In this document: piece after piece, positions 19,211 to 27,752 of the stretch
Position numbering within the stretch: position 1 is the first letter of the stretch
Layout: each line of letters starts with the position of its first letter
Source: Methylobrevis pamukkalensis
Lineage (GTDB): Bacteria; Pseudomonadota; Alphaproteobacteria; Rhizobiales; Pleomorphomonadaceae
DNA: 47,212 nt
NCBI RefSeq assembly: GCF_001720135.1
Contig: NZ_MCRJ01000016.1
Span: 1 to 47,212 of the forward strand
Direction: 5' to 3'
Notes under the pieces: model-generated
The model's input: only the letters and a program-made list of their open reading frames with translations
The model's database searches: none
What the model was told of the DNA's origin: nothing
Position numbers and translations under genes: made by a program

Positions 19211-20176
19211 TCAGCGGTCGAGGGTCAGAAGGCGGCCGGTGAAGCGCGAGACGCAGGGCATGATCCTGTCGCCCGTCTCGCGCTGTGCGTCCGTCAGCCA
19301 GTGGTCGTGGTGGTGCAGGGTGCCGTCGCAGGCCACAACGGCGGTCTCGCACTGGCCGCAGGCGCCGCCGCGGCAGAGATAGGGCGCATCGACCCCGGCC
19401 TCCTCGATCGCCTCCAGCAGGCTCTGCTCGCCGCGCACCGTGATCGAGAGGTTGGAAGCGGCGAGCCGGACGGCGAAGGGCAGGCCAGGCGGAGGCGCCG
19501 CGAAATGCTCCACATGCACATGCCGGGCCGGCCAGCCGAGCGCGGCGGCGCGGGCGGTGACACCGGCGATCAGTCGCTCCGGTCCGCAGACATAGAGATG
19601 GGTGCCGAGCGGCTGGGTGGTCAGGAGAGTGTCGAGGTCGAGATCCTCGCCGCGGTCCGAGCAGCAGGCATGGACCGCGCCGGGATGGCGGGCGGCGAGA
19701 TCGTCCATGTAGGCGGCGAGCGGCGCGGAGCGGGCCTTGTAGTGCAGCTCGAAGGGCGCGCCGCCGCCGGACAGCTGGTGGATCTGGGCGATGAACGGCG
19801 TGATGCCGATGCCGCCGGCGATCATCAGGTGCTTGCGGGCGCGCAGGTCGAGCGCGAACAGGTTCACGGGCGCGGAGATGGTCATCGCCATGCCCGGGAC
19901 GACCTGCTCGTGCAGATAGCGCGAGCCGCCGCGACCGCCGTCGTCGCGCCGCACCGAGATGGCGTAGCGCGACAGGTCGCGCGGCGAACTCATCAGGGAA
20001 TAGGGGTTGCGCCGCAGGTGGTCGCCGTCGGGCAGTTCCACCACCACATGGGCGCCGCCGGAAAAGGGCGGCAGCGGCGCGCCGTCAGTGGAGACGAACT
20101 CGAAGCGTTTCACCAGCGGCGTCACCTCGATGACATCGGCGACGGTGACGGCCAGGGCGCGGGCGGTCGAACTCAT
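19211..20176 (-). CDS. dmmB: Dimethylamine monooxygenase subunit DmmB (ferredoxin reductase)
   Basis: A 321-residue phthalate dioxygenase reductase-type flavoprotein passing NAD(P)H electrons to the heme subunit. It has a flavin-binding RNPYSL (56-61), a nucleotide-binding GGIGITP (121-127), a CGPE motif (197-200), and a C-terminal plant-type [2Fe-2S] domain with Cys268, 273, 276 and 308 (C-x4-C-x2-C-x31-C). The start codon overlaps the dmmA stop (ATGA), indicating translational coupling. All ligands are present and the gene is intact. Confidence 0.92.
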   Translation of the reverse strand: MSSTARALAVTVADVIEVTPLVKRFEFVSTDGAPLPPFSGGAHVVVELPDGDHLRRNPYSLMSSPRDLSRYAISVRRDDGGRGGSRYLHEQVVPGMAMTISAPVNLFALDLRARKHLMIAGGIGITPFIAQIHQLSGGGAPFELHYKARSAPLAAYMDDLAARHPGAVHACCSDRGEDLDLDTLLTTQPLGTHLYVCGPERLIAGVTARAAALGWPARHVHVEHFAAPPPGLPFAVRLAASNLSITVRGEQSLLEAIEEAGVDAPYLCRGGACGQCETAVVACDGTLHHHDHWLTDAQRETGDRIMPCVSRFTGRLLTLDR

Positions 20177-20772
20177 CGGAACACCTCCTCGGCCGGGACG
20201 ATCTCGCTCTGGTCCTCCGCATTGATGCAGACGCCCTGGAAGGCGGCGAGCCGGCGGGAATAGTGGTCGCGCACGAACAGCGACAGGCCGCAGTGGGCGC
20301 AGGTCACCGGCTGGGTGGTGACCTCGTCCATGAAGCCCTTGCAGTGGACGCACTGGACACGGCGGGCGAGCGAGCCGCGATGCTCGGTGGCGATCGCCGA
20401 ATGGTCGATGCCGGCCTCGATCACCACGCGCATCGCCTGGCCGATCAGCGGCTCGGTGCCGGCGAGATAGATCTGCACACCCATGCCGGCTTCTGCCAGC
20501 AGGCCGGCGAGAGTGTTCAGCATCGCCGGCATGTCCGGGCAGGCCGTCAGGGTGGCGGGCGAGAGGCGGTGCAGGGCCGCGGCCTCGTCGCCGGACAGAT
20601 CCTTCGTCACGCTAAGGATCGTGGCGCTCTCGTGGAAGTCCGCCGGGGCCCTGGCGAACAGGTCGACGATCGCTGCGCTGCCGGCGTCATCGGCAATAAG
20701 CAGATGCGCCCGGCCGGGGCGGGGCTCGAGGGTGCCGTAGGTCGGCCGGGAGAGGATGGTCGGTTCGATCAT
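20173..20772 (-). CDS. dmmA: Dimethylamine monooxygenase subunit DmmA
   Basis: A 199-residue protein. The N-terminal two thirds resemble a reductase-like fold, and the C-terminus has two CxxC pairs (Cys141/144 and Cys158/161) as a rubredoxin- or zinc-ribbon-like metal site, followed by SLFVRDHYSRRLAAFQGV, the characteristic tail of DmmA family proteins. It is coupled to dmmB by a 4-base overlap, and the order D-A-B-C matches known dimethylamine monooxygenase loci. The likely role is electron transfer or complex assembly. The start at MIEPTILSRP is chosen because it gives the usual length; the upstream Shine-Dalgarno is weak. Confidence 0.85.
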   Translation of the reverse strand: MIEPTILSRPTYGTLEPRPGRAHLLIADDAGSAAIVDLFARAPADFHESATILSVTKDLSGDEAAALHRLSPATLTACPDMPAMLNTLAGLLAEAGMGVQIYLAGTEPLIGQAMRVVIEAGIDHSAIATEHRGSLARRVQCVHCKGFMDEVTTQPVTCAHCGLSLFVRDHYSRRLAAFQGVCINAEDQSEIVPAEEVFR

Positions 20773-20867
20773 GCACCGGAACTCGTCTGGACCGTCAGGT
20801 GACAGGTTGCTGGTGTGCCGCTCCCTGCGGGGGAGGGCGCTGGCCGGGTGAGGATCGCGGCGCTGCG

Positions 20868-20916
20868 CCCCCTCATCCGCCCCTTCGGGGCACCTTCTCC
20901 CCGTCGGGGAGAAGGG
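20868..20916. repeat. REP-like palindromic element between dmmD and dmmA
   Basis: Two hairpins follow a CCCTCATCC lead: GCCCC-TTC-GGGGC (20879-20891) and CCTTCTCCCC-GTC-GGGGAGAAGG (20893-20915, a perfect 10-bp stem). This is the most complete copy in the window of a short palindromic repeat type widespread in Hyphomicrobiales. It sits inside an operon, where it could act as an mRNA 3'-end stabiliser. Confidence 0.75.
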
Positions 20917-20966
20917 ATTTGCAAGCGCCGTGCCTTGTCTCGGATACGACGTGGCGCCGATGACCG

Positions 20967-22100
20967 TCAGCCCTTGGCGGTGCGCTTCTGCTTCTTCGGG
21001 TCGTCGAAGGGCAGGGGCTGGGCGGTGGCGTCCATCGGGCCGTCCGGACCCTCGACCTGAAGCGCGGTGCCCGTGACGGCGAAGGGCACGTCGAGCCGGG
21101 CGATCGCCATCGCCTTTTCGACGAGCGGCGAATACATCGCGCAGGTGACGACGCCGACCTTCTCGCCGCCGGACATCACCGCCGCGCCTTCCTTCGGCGC
21201 GTCCTTGCCGTCCATCAGCACGCCGAAGATCCTGAAGCGCTCCTTGCCCTTGAGGCGATAATGCTCCTCGGCGCCGCGAAAGCCGGTCTTGCCGGGGCTG
21301 ACGGTGAAGTCGAGGCCGAGTTCCCACAGCGTATCGCCGGCGGGCTCATTCTCGAAGGGGTACATCTGCGAATTGTCGTAAGGGTAGAACAGCAGGTAGC
21401 TTTCCACCCGCAGCATGTCGAGCGTGGTGAAGCGGCAGGGGATGATCCCCATCGGCGCGCCGTCCTCGACGATCCGGTCCCAGATCATGCCGGCGTCCTG
21501 CGCGCGGCAGAAGATCTCGTAGCCGCGCTCGCCAGTGTAGCCGGTGCGCGAGATCATCACCGGCGCGCCGAACAGGCGGGTCTGCATGTGATGGAAATAG
21601 GGAAGGTCGCGGATGCCCGGCACGTGCGGGGCGAGGAAATCGACCGCGAGCGGGCCCTGCAGCGAGATGTCGTGAAGATTGTCGTCGAAGCGGATCGACA
21701 CGTCCCGGCCGGTGGCGGCCCTGGTCAGTTCCTCGTGACCGCTGCCCGAGCCGTGGACGACCATCCAGGCGTTGGGGCCGGTGCGGTAGAGGATGCAGTC
21801 GTCGGTGAACTTGCCGGCGTCGTTCAGCATGCAGGCATAGGCCGAACGGCCCGGATAGATCTTCTCCACGTCGCGGGTGGTGGCAAGATCGACCACCTGC
21901 GAGGCATGCGGCCCGGTGACGTGGACCTTCTTGAGCCCCGACACGTCCATCACGCCGGCCCTGGTGCGGATCGCGACATACTCGGCCATCGCGTCCTTGT
22001 CGTAGGACCAGGCCGTGCCCATGCCGTTCCAGTCTTCAAGGTTGGACCCGAGCGCCCGGTGGCGGTCGGCCAGCACCGAAAATCTCCAGATCGCCGTCAT
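20967..22100 (-). CDS. dmmD: DmmD, GcvT-like tetrahydrofolate-dependent protein of dimethylamine metabolism
   Basis: A 377-residue GcvT-fold protein, homologous to the C-terminal domain of Tdm in this window (both contain an SRTGYTGE-GYEIF motif). Such proteins take formaldehyde-level one-carbon units onto tetrahydrofolate. It is the first gene of dmmDABC and is divergent from purU. The start at MTAIWRFSVL has GGAGACGAGA directly upstream; a longer frame from 22175 lacks a ribosome site. Generic databases may name it aminomethyltransferase or glycine cleavage T protein, but no gcvH or gcvP is near, and its neighbours place it in dimethylamine oxidation. Confidence 0.9.
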   Translation of the reverse strand: MTAIWRFSVLADRHRALGSNLEDWNGMGTAWSYDKDAMAEYVAIRTRAGVMDVSGLKKVHVTGPHASQVVDLATTRDVEKIYPGRSAYACMLNDAGKFTDDCILYRTGPNAWMVVHGSGSGHEELTRAATGRDVSIRFDDNLHDISLQGPLAVDFLAPHVPGIRDLPYFHHMQTRLFGAPVMISRTGYTGERGYEIFCRAQDAGMIWDRIVEDGAPMGIIPCRFTTLDMLRVESYLLFYPYDNSQMYPFENEPAGDTLWELGLDFTVSPGKTGFRGAEEHYRLKGKERFRIFGVLMDGKDAPKEGAAVMSGGEKVGVVTCAMYSPLVEKAMAIARLDVPFAVTGTALQVEGPDGPMDATAQPLPFDDPKKQKRTAKG

Positions 22101-22459
22101 TCTCGTCTCCGGTTTCCTCGCGGGCCATCCTCGTTCCGGTGACGGGTCTGCGTCGCCGGGCGCCGGATTCCGCATCCGATCTCTGCTCGCGGCAATATTG
22201 ATATTAAATTTTATTTCCTATCAAGCAATTTTTGCGGCTTTTTGCCCCCGCGTTATGCCTGCTCAGAAAGAGGGCAATTGCTCCCGGTGCGGGTCGCCCG
22301 CCGTTCGGCCGCGCCCCGTGAAGCGGTGCGTCTGCTTGATTTTGGAGAAGAAGATTTTCTTGACGGTTGAGAATGCCGGCGCGGATTGCTATGAGCGCTC
22401 CCGCAGTGCAGCAAGGCGGCGCGGGCCGCCCGACCCACCAATCCACCGGGAGCTTGCCG
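22101..22459. promoter_or_regulatory. Divergent control region between dmmD and purU
   Basis: A 359-base region without a gene, shared by dmmDABC (leftward) and purU (rightward). About 22193-22250 is strikingly AT-rich (CAATATTGATATTAAATTTTATTTCC), including the palindrome CAATATTG, and a second AT-rich part with TTGACG lies at about 22337-22366. These are the likely promoters. I see no recognisable riboswitch. Confidence 0.45.
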
Positions 22460-23341
22460 ATGACCACCTGTGTGCTGACCGTCTCCTGCCCATCCACCCG
22501 CGGCATCGTCGCGGCCGTCTCGGGCTATCTTGCAGGCCGGGGCTGCAACATCACCGACAGCGCGCAGTTCGACGATCTCGGCACCGGCCGCTTCTTCATG
22601 CGCGTCAGCTTCGTCAGCGAGGAGGGGGCGGACCGCGATGCGCTGGCCGCGGGCTTTGCCCCGGTCGCCGAGCCTTTCGGCATGGACTTCGAGTTTCACG
22701 ACCAGAGCCGCCGGATGAAGGTGCTGCTGATGGTGTCGCGCTTCGGCCACTGCCTGCACGACCTGCTCTATCGCTGGCAGATCGGTGCCCTGCCGGTGGA
22801 GATCGTGGGCGTCGTCTCCAACCACTTCGATTTCCAGAAGCTGGTCGTCAACCACGACATTCCGTTCCACCACATCGCGGTGACCCGCGCCAACAAGCCC
22901 GACGCCGAGGCGCGGCTGATGGAGGTGGTGGAGACCTCGGGCGCCGAACTGATCGTGCTCGCGCGCTACATGCAGGTGCTGTCGGACGCGGTGTGCCGGA
23001 AGATGTCCGGGCGGATCATCAACATCCACCACTCCTTCCTGCCGAGCTTCAAGGGCGCCAATCCCTACAAGCAGGCCTATGGCCGCGGCGTGAAGCTGAT
23101 CGGCGCCACCGCCCACTATGTCACGCAGGATCTCGACGAGGGCCCTATCATCGAGCAGGACATCGCCCGCGTCACCCATGCCCAGAGCGCGGCCGACTAT
23201 GTCGCGATCGGCCGCGACGTGGAAAGCCAGGTGCTCGCCCGCGCCGTCCACGCCCACATCCACCACCGGGTGTTCCTCAACGGCCAGAGCACGGTCGTCT
23301 TCCCGGCCAGCCCGGGCAGTTTTGCGACCGGCCGGGAGTGA
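22460..23341 (+). CDS. purU: Formyltetrahydrofolate deformylase
   Basis: A 293-residue enzyme hydrolysing 10-formyl-THF to formate and THF. The N-terminal ACT domain (about 1-85, starting MTTCVLTVSCPSTRGIVAAVSGYLA) is followed by a formyl-transferase domain with the catalytic stretch IINIHHSFLPSFKGANPY (Asn, His) and GATAHYVTQDLDEGPII (His, Asp). The start has GGGAG eight bases upstream. In methylated-amine clusters PurU completes oxidation of the demethylated carbon, so its position divergent to dmmD fits one-carbon dissimilation rather than purine synthesis. Confidence 0.95.
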   Translation: MTTCVLTVSCPSTRGIVAAVSGYLAGRGCNITDSAQFDDLGTGRFFMRVSFVSEEGADRDALAAGFAPVAEPFGMDFEFHDQSRRMKVLLMVSRFGHCLHDLLYRWQIGALPVEIVGVVSNHFDFQKLVVNHDIPFHHIAVTRANKPDAEARLMEVVETSGAELIVLARYMQVLSDAVCRKMSGRIINIHHSFLPSFKGANPYKQAYGRGVKLIGATAHYVTQDLDEGPIIEQDIARVTHAQSAADYVAIGRDVESQVLARAVHAHIHHRVFLNGQSTVVFPASPGSFATGRE

Positions 23342-23352
23342 GGCGCGGGCCT

Positions 23353-23375
23353 TGGGGCCCCGACATGGGGCCCCA
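23353..23375. terminator. Bidirectional hairpin between convergent purU and gguB
   Basis: TGGGGCCCC-GACAT-GGGGCCCCA forms a 9-bp stem with a 5-base loop, just after the purU stop and before the end of the leftward gguB. There is only TT after it on the plus strand, so the termination strength is uncertain. A second short hairpin (GTCCGC-GCAG-GCGGAC) is at 23389-23404. Confidence 0.5.
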
Positions 23376-23419
23376 TTCCGGTGTCATGGTCCGCGCAGGC
23401 GGACGCCTACACCGTCCCC

Positions 23420-24607
23420 TCAGCGGCGCTGGTTGTAGACGTCGATGCAGACGGCGCCGAGCAGGACGAGGCCCTTGATCACCTGCTGGTAGTCGATGCC
23501 GATGCCGAGGATCGACATGCCGTTGTTCATCACGCCCATGATCAGCGCGCCGATCACCGCGCCCGTCACCTTGCCGACGCCGCCATAGGCCGAGGCGCCG
23601 CCGATGAAGCAGGCGGCGATCACGTCGAGTTCGAAGCCGAGGCCGGCCTTCGGTGTCGCGGTGTTGAGCCGGGCGGCGAAGATCAGGCCGGCGAGCGCGG
23701 CCAGCACCCCCATGTTGACGAAGGTGAAGAAGGTCAGCCGCTCGGTGCGGATGCCGGAGAGCTTGGCCGCTCGCTCGTTGCCGCCGACGGCATAGATCTG
23801 CCGGCCGAGCGTGGTGCGCGAGGTGAGGAAGGCATAGGCGGCGATCAGGATGCCCATGATCACCAGCACGTTCGGCAGGCCGCGGTGCGAGGCGATCAGG
23901 AAGGTGGCGTAGAGGATCACGCCGAACAGCACCACGTTCTTGAACACGAAGAAGCCGTGCGGCTCGGTCTCGATGCCGTGGCTGACCTGGCGGCGCCGGC
24001 CCTTCACGCTGAACCACACCAGCAGCAGCGCGATCACGCCGCCGCAGAGCAGCGACGTCGGATAGAGCGTGCCGCCGCCCGGGAAGAGCTCGGGAATGAA
24101 GCCCGACGAGAGCTTCTGGAAGGTGGTGGGGAAGGGGCCGACCGACTGGCCGCCGAGCAGGGCGAGCGACAGGCCCTTGAACACCAGCATGCCTGCGAGC
24201 GTGACGATGAAGGACGGGATCTTGAAATAGGCGACCCAGAAGCCCTGCGCCGCGCCGATCAGGCCGCCGGCGACGAGGCAGAGGATCACCGCGATCACGA
24301 AGGGCACGTCCCAGTTGACCATCATCACCGCGGCGAGCGCGCCGATGAAGCCGGCGACCGAGCCGACCGACAGGTCGATGTGGCCGGTGACGATGACCAT
24401 CAGCATGCCGAGGGCCATGATCACGATGTAGCTGTTCTGCAGCACCAGGTTGGTCAGGTTCAGCGGGCGCAGCAGCGTGCCGTCCGTCATGAACTGGAAG
24501 AACAGCATGATCGCGAACAGCGACAGCAGCATGCCGTATTCGCGCAGGTTGTTCTTCAGGAAGCCGCTGTGCTTGCTCTCGGTGAGAGCGGCGGTGTTGT
24601 CGCTCAT
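23420..24607 (-). CDS. gguB: CUT2 sugar ABC transporter permease, GguB type
   Basis: A 395-residue inner-membrane permease of the ribose/xylose class with about ten hydrophobic segments. It has the family motif [13 protein letters not shown] and a C-terminal [32 protein letters not shown]. It has the longer central loop region (about 180-230, basic) seen in XylH/GguB-type permeases. The start overlaps the gguA stop by four bases. With ChvE and GguA it forms an importer for aldoses such as galactose, arabinose or xylose. Confidence 0.93.
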   Translation of the reverse strand: MSDNTAALTESKHSGFLKNNLREYGMLLSLFAIMLFFQFMTDGTLLRPLNLTNLVLQNSYIVIMALGMLMVIVTGHIDLSVGSVAGFIGALAAVMMVNWDVPFVIAVILCLVAGGLIGAAQGFWVAYFKIPSFIVTLAGMLVFKGLSLALLGGQSVGPFPTTFQKLSSGFIPELFPGGGTLYPTSLLCGGVIALLLVWFSVKGRRRQVSHGIETEPHGFFVFKNVVLFGVILYATFLIASHRGLPNVLVIMGILIAAYAFLTSRTTLGRQIYAVGGNERAAKLSGIRTERLTFFTFVNMGVLAALAGLIFAARLNTATPKAGLGFELDVIAACFIGGASAYGGVGKVTGAVIGALIMGVMNNGMSILGIGIDYQQVIKGLVLLGAVCIDVYNQRR

Positions 24608-26139
24608 GGCGTTTCACTCCCCTTGCGCACGATCGAGCGCATGATCTTTTCCTGGGTGGCGTCGGCGCCCGAGAACTCGCCGACGAAGGCGCCCTCGTTC
24701 ATGACGCAGATCCGGTCGCAGATGCCGATCAGCTCCGGCATCTCCGACGAGATCACGATCACGGCCTTGCCCGCGTCTGCCAGCTCGTTGATGATGCAGT
24801 AGATTTCGTATTTCGCGCCGATGTCGATGCCGCGCGTCGGCTCGTCGAGGATCAGGATCTCCGGGCTGGTGAACAGCCACTTCGACAGGACGACCTTCTG
24901 CTGGTTGCCGCCGGACAGCTTGCCGGTCTCCTGGTAGACGCTGGAGGAGCGGATCCGCATCCGCGCCCGGTAGTCGCCCGCCGCCTTGAGCTCGGCCACG
25001 TCGTCGAGCACGTAGTTGCGCGAGACGGCGGGAAGGTTGGACAGCGTGACATTCTTGCGGATGTCCTCGGCCAGCAGCAGGCCGAGCTGCTTGCGGTCCT
25101 CGGTGACATAGGCAAGGCCGGCGGCGATCGCCCGCCCGACCGTGGAAAGGTCGGCGACCTTGCCGCCGATCCGCGCCGTGCCGCTGATCTTCTGGCCCCA
25201 GGAGCGGCCGAACAGGCTCATGGCGAATTCGGTCCGTCCCGCCCCCATCAGGCCGGCAATGCCGACGATCTCGCCGCGGCGCACATGGAAGTCGACGTTG
25301 CGGATCACCTGCCGCTCGGGGTGCAGCGGGTGATGGACCGACCAGTTCTCCACCGCGAACACGGTCTCGCCGATGTTCGGCTCGCGTTTGGGAAAGCGGT
25401 GCTCGAGGTCGCGGTCGACCATGGAGCGGATGATCCGGTCTTCCTCCACCGCCTGGCCGCGGCAGTCCATGGAATCGACCGTCCGGCCGTCGCGCAGCAC
25501 GGTGATGTGGTCGGCGACCCGGGCAATCTCGTTGAGCTTGTGCGAGATCAGGATCGAGGCGATGCCCTGCGCCTTGAACTCGAGCAGCAGGTCCAGCAGC
25601 GCCTCGCTGTCGGTCTCGTTGAGGCTGGCGGTCGGCTCGTCGAGGATCAGCAGCCGCACCTTCTTCGACAGGGCCTTGGCGATCTCGACCAGCTGCTGCT
25701 TGCCGACGCCGATGTTGGTCACCAGCGTGTCCGGATTCTCGGTGAGACCGACCTTGGCGAGCAGCGCCTGCGCGCGGGTATAGACCTCGGAGCGGTCGAT
25801 CACGCCGAAGCGCGCCGGCGGATTCGACAGGAAGATGTTCTCGGCGATCGACATCAGCGGGATCAGCGCGAGTTCCTGATGGATGATGATGATGCCGAGG
25901 GCTTCGCTGTCGTTGATGCCCCGGAAGTGGCGCTCCTCGCCGTCGTAGACGATCGCGCCCTCGTAGCTGCCCTGCGGATAGACGCCGGACAGCACCTTCA
26001 TCAGCGTCGACTTCCCGGCGCCGTTCTCGCCGACAAGGGCATGGATCTCGCCCGGTGCGACCTCGAAGTTGACGTCGGACAGGGCGACGACGCCGGGAAA
26101 CCGCTTGGTGATGCCGCGCATTTCGAGGATGGGGGTCAT
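24604..26139 (-). CDS. gguA: CUT2 sugar ABC transporter ATP-binding protein, GguA type
   Basis: A 511-residue duplicated ABC ATPase. The first domain has Walker [10 protein letters not shown] (37-45), Walker [12 protein letters not shown] and a nonstandard signature region ([14 protein letters not shown]). The second has a degenerate Walker A (GLMGAGRTE) and a canonical LSGGNQQKV signature with [15 protein letters not shown]. This asymmetry is normal for sugar ATPases of the RbsA/XylG/GguA class. The protein sits between chvE and gguB. The start is taken at [14 protein letters not shown]. Confidence 0.95.
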   Translation of the reverse strand: MTPILEMRGITKRFPGVVALSDVNFEVAPGEIHALVGENGAGKSTLMKVLSGVYPQGSYEGAIVYDGEERHFRGINDSEALGIIIIHQELALIPLMSIAENIFLSNPPARFGVIDRSEVYTRAQALLAKVGLTENPDTLVTNIGVGKQQLVEIAKALSKKVRLLILDEPTASLNETDSEALLDLLLEFKAQGIASILISHKLNEIARVADHITVLRDGRTVDSMDCRGQAVEEDRIIRSMVDRDLEHRFPKREPNIGETVFAVENWSVHHPLHPERQVIRNVDFHVRRGEIVGIAGLMGAGRTEFAMSLFGRSWGQKISGTARIGGKVADLSTVGRAIAAGLAYVTEDRKQLGLLLAEDIRKNVTLSNLPAVSRNYVLDDVAELKAAGDYRARMRIRSSSVYQETGKLSGGNQQKVVLSKWLFTSPEILILDEPTRGIDIGAKYEIYCIINELADAGKAVIVISSEMPELIGICDRICVMNEGAFVGEFSGADATQEKIMRSIVRKGSETP

Positions 26140-26235
26140 GGGGGGTCTCTGGCGCCGTTGTCCCGATGTGGAGGAGGCGGCGGGCGCGGCTGCGTCCACC
26201 GTCCGTCTGGTCCGGGTCGTCGGTATCCGGAGCTC

Positions 26236-26390
26236 ACCCCTCTCCCTGTCCCTCCCCACAAGGGGGGAGGGGACGATGAAGGCGCGAACTCCCCGACGGC
26301 TGACCTTGCGTCGAGGCGTGAGGCCGGATGAGCCGCGACGGTGCGTCTCGCGTCCCCTCCCCCTTGTGGGGGAGGGACGGGGAGAGGGGT
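26236..26390. repeat. Inverted pair of 38-base palindromic repeats between gguA and chvE
   Basis: A 38-base unit (26236-26273; ACCCCTCTCCCTGTCCCTCC then CACAAGGGGGGAGGGGA) recurs in reverse complement at 26353-26390 with few mismatches and 79 bases between. Each unit also folds on itself (CCCTCCCC-ACAA-GGGGGGAGGG). The pair could form one long stem in the chvE-gguA mRNA. In binding-protein operons, such structures commonly stabilise the upstream binding-protein message. The 311-base gap contains no gene. Confidence 0.7.
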
Positions 26391-26450
26391 GGACCCATCC
26401 ACCCGCCTTGCCCGTCCGTGACGAGACCGCTCGCCGCAACCGGCCCCCGA

Positions 26451-27515
26451 TCACATGATCTGGTCTTTGGTGTAGTAGCCCGAACCGATCAGGATCTCTT
26501 CCCAATTGGTCTTGTCGACCGCGACCGGCTTCAGGAGATAGGACGGCACGACCTTGACGCCGTTGTCGTAGGTCTTGGTGTCGTTCACCTCGGGCTCCTT
26601 GCCCGACATCATGGCGTCGACCATGTCGGCGGTCACCTTGGCGAGTTCGCGGGTGTCCTTGAAGATGGTCGAATACTGCTCGCCGGCGAGGATCGACTTG
26701 ACCGACGGCACTTCCGCGTCCTGCCCGGAGACGACCGGCATCGGCATGTCGCCCGAGCCGTAGCCGACGCCCTTCAGCGACGACAGGATGCCGATCGACA
26801 GGCCGTCATAGGGCGAGAGCACCGCGTCGACGCGCTTGTCCGTGTAGTAGGCCGACAGGATGTTGTCCATGCGGGCCTGGGCCACCGCGCCGTCCCAGCG
26901 CAGGGTACCCACCTTGTCCATGCCGGTCTGGCCGGACTGGACCACGAGCTTGCCCTCGTCGATGAAGGGCTGCAGCACGCTCATCGCGCCGTCGTAGAAG
27001 AAGAAGGCGTTGTTGTCGTCGGGCGAGCCGCCGAACAGCTCAATGTTGAAGGGGCCCTTGCCATCCTTGAGGCCGAGTGCGTCGACCAGCGAGGTCGCCT
27101 GCAGCACGCCGACCTGGAAGTTGTCGAAGGTCGCGTAGTAGTCGACATTCGGCGAGCCCTTGATCAGGCGGTCGTAGGCGATGATCTTGATGTCCTGGCT
27201 GGCGGCCTGGGACAGCACGTCCGACAGGGTCGTGCCGTCGATCGAGGCGATCACCAGCACCTTGACGCCCTTGGTCACCATGTTCTCGATCTGCGAAAGC
27301 TGGTTCGGGATGTCGTCCTCGGCATATTGCAGGTCGGTGCCGTAGCCGCGCTCGGTCAGCACCTTGACCATGTTGTCGCCGTCGGCGATCCAGCGGGCCG
27401 AGGACTTGGTCGGCATCGAGATGCCCACGGTGCCCTTGTCCTGCGCCATCGCGGCGCCGGTGAAGGCCATCGCGCCGAGCGCGAGGGCGGCAAGTGTCGT
27501 CGTCAGGAATTTCAT
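26451..27515 (-). CDS. chvE: ChvE-type periplasmic sugar-binding protein
   Basis: A 354-residue periplasmic binding protein with a Sec signal peptide ending AAMA-QDKG. The mature start ([20 protein letters not shown]) and the body ([73 protein letters not shown]) are very close to what I know of Agrobacterium ChvE. That protein binds galactose, arabinose, glucose and related aldoses and also signals to VirA. There is no virA here, so a transport role (and possibly chemotaxis) is most likely. GGGAGAG precedes the ATG. It is the first gene of chvE-gguA-gguB. Confidence 0.95.
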   Translation of the reverse strand: MKFLTTTLAALALGAMAFTGAAMAQDKGTVGISMPTKSSARWIADGDNMVKVLTERGYGTDLQYAEDDIPNQLSQIENMVTKGVKVLVIASIDGTTLSDVLSQAASQDIKIIAYDRLIKGSPNVDYYATFDNFQVGVLQATSLVDALGLKDGKGPFNIELFGGSPDDNNAFFFYDGAMSVLQPFIDEGKLVVQSGQTGMDKVGTLRWDGAVAQARMDNILSAYYTDKRVDAVLSPYDGLSIGILSSLKGVGYGSGDMPMPVVSGQDAEVPSVKSILAGEQYSTIFKDTRELAKVTADMVDAMMSGKEPEVNDTKTYDNGVKVVPSYLLKPVAVDKTNWEEILIGSGYYTKDQIM

Positions 27516-27752
27516 CGCGATTCTCTCCCTTTGATGGCGCGCCGGCGCGTGGTCGCTCCGGCATCGTTGCTACGGCAGGATCTCCCCCCTGCCGGTCCCC
27601 TTGCGTCCCGGTGCGGCGCCGCGGCGCCGTCCGGTGTTCCTGTCGGGCGCCGGCCCTCCAGCCGCCGCCGTGTCTCCCCCCTGTGTCTTCTCCGGGCCGA
27701 TGGTGCGGCCGGGATGTCGCCCTCCTTCTGCGCCCCTCGCGGGCCGATGCCG
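27516..27752. other. Gap between the 1-dehydrogenase gene and chvE
   Basis: 237 GC-rich bases with no gene recognised. It may hold a separate chvE promoter or only be operon-internal spacer; no palindrome like the one upstream of ytfQ was seen. Confidence 0.3.

Noticed and set aside
12000-22100. Glycine cleavage system (gcvT) reading of tdm and dmmD
   Set aside because: No gcvH, gcvP or glycine riboswitch is present; domain fusion and neighbours show methylated-amine metabolism.
22250-22459. Tetrahydrofolate riboswitch upstream of purU
   Set aside because: No conserved THF-riboswitch core could be recognised by eye; the region looks like an ordinary promoter and leader.
26451-27515. ChvE as evidence for a plant-pathogen virulence locus
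   Set aside because: No vir genes are present, and ChvE-GguAB is a common sugar importer in non-pathogenic Hyphomicrobiales.
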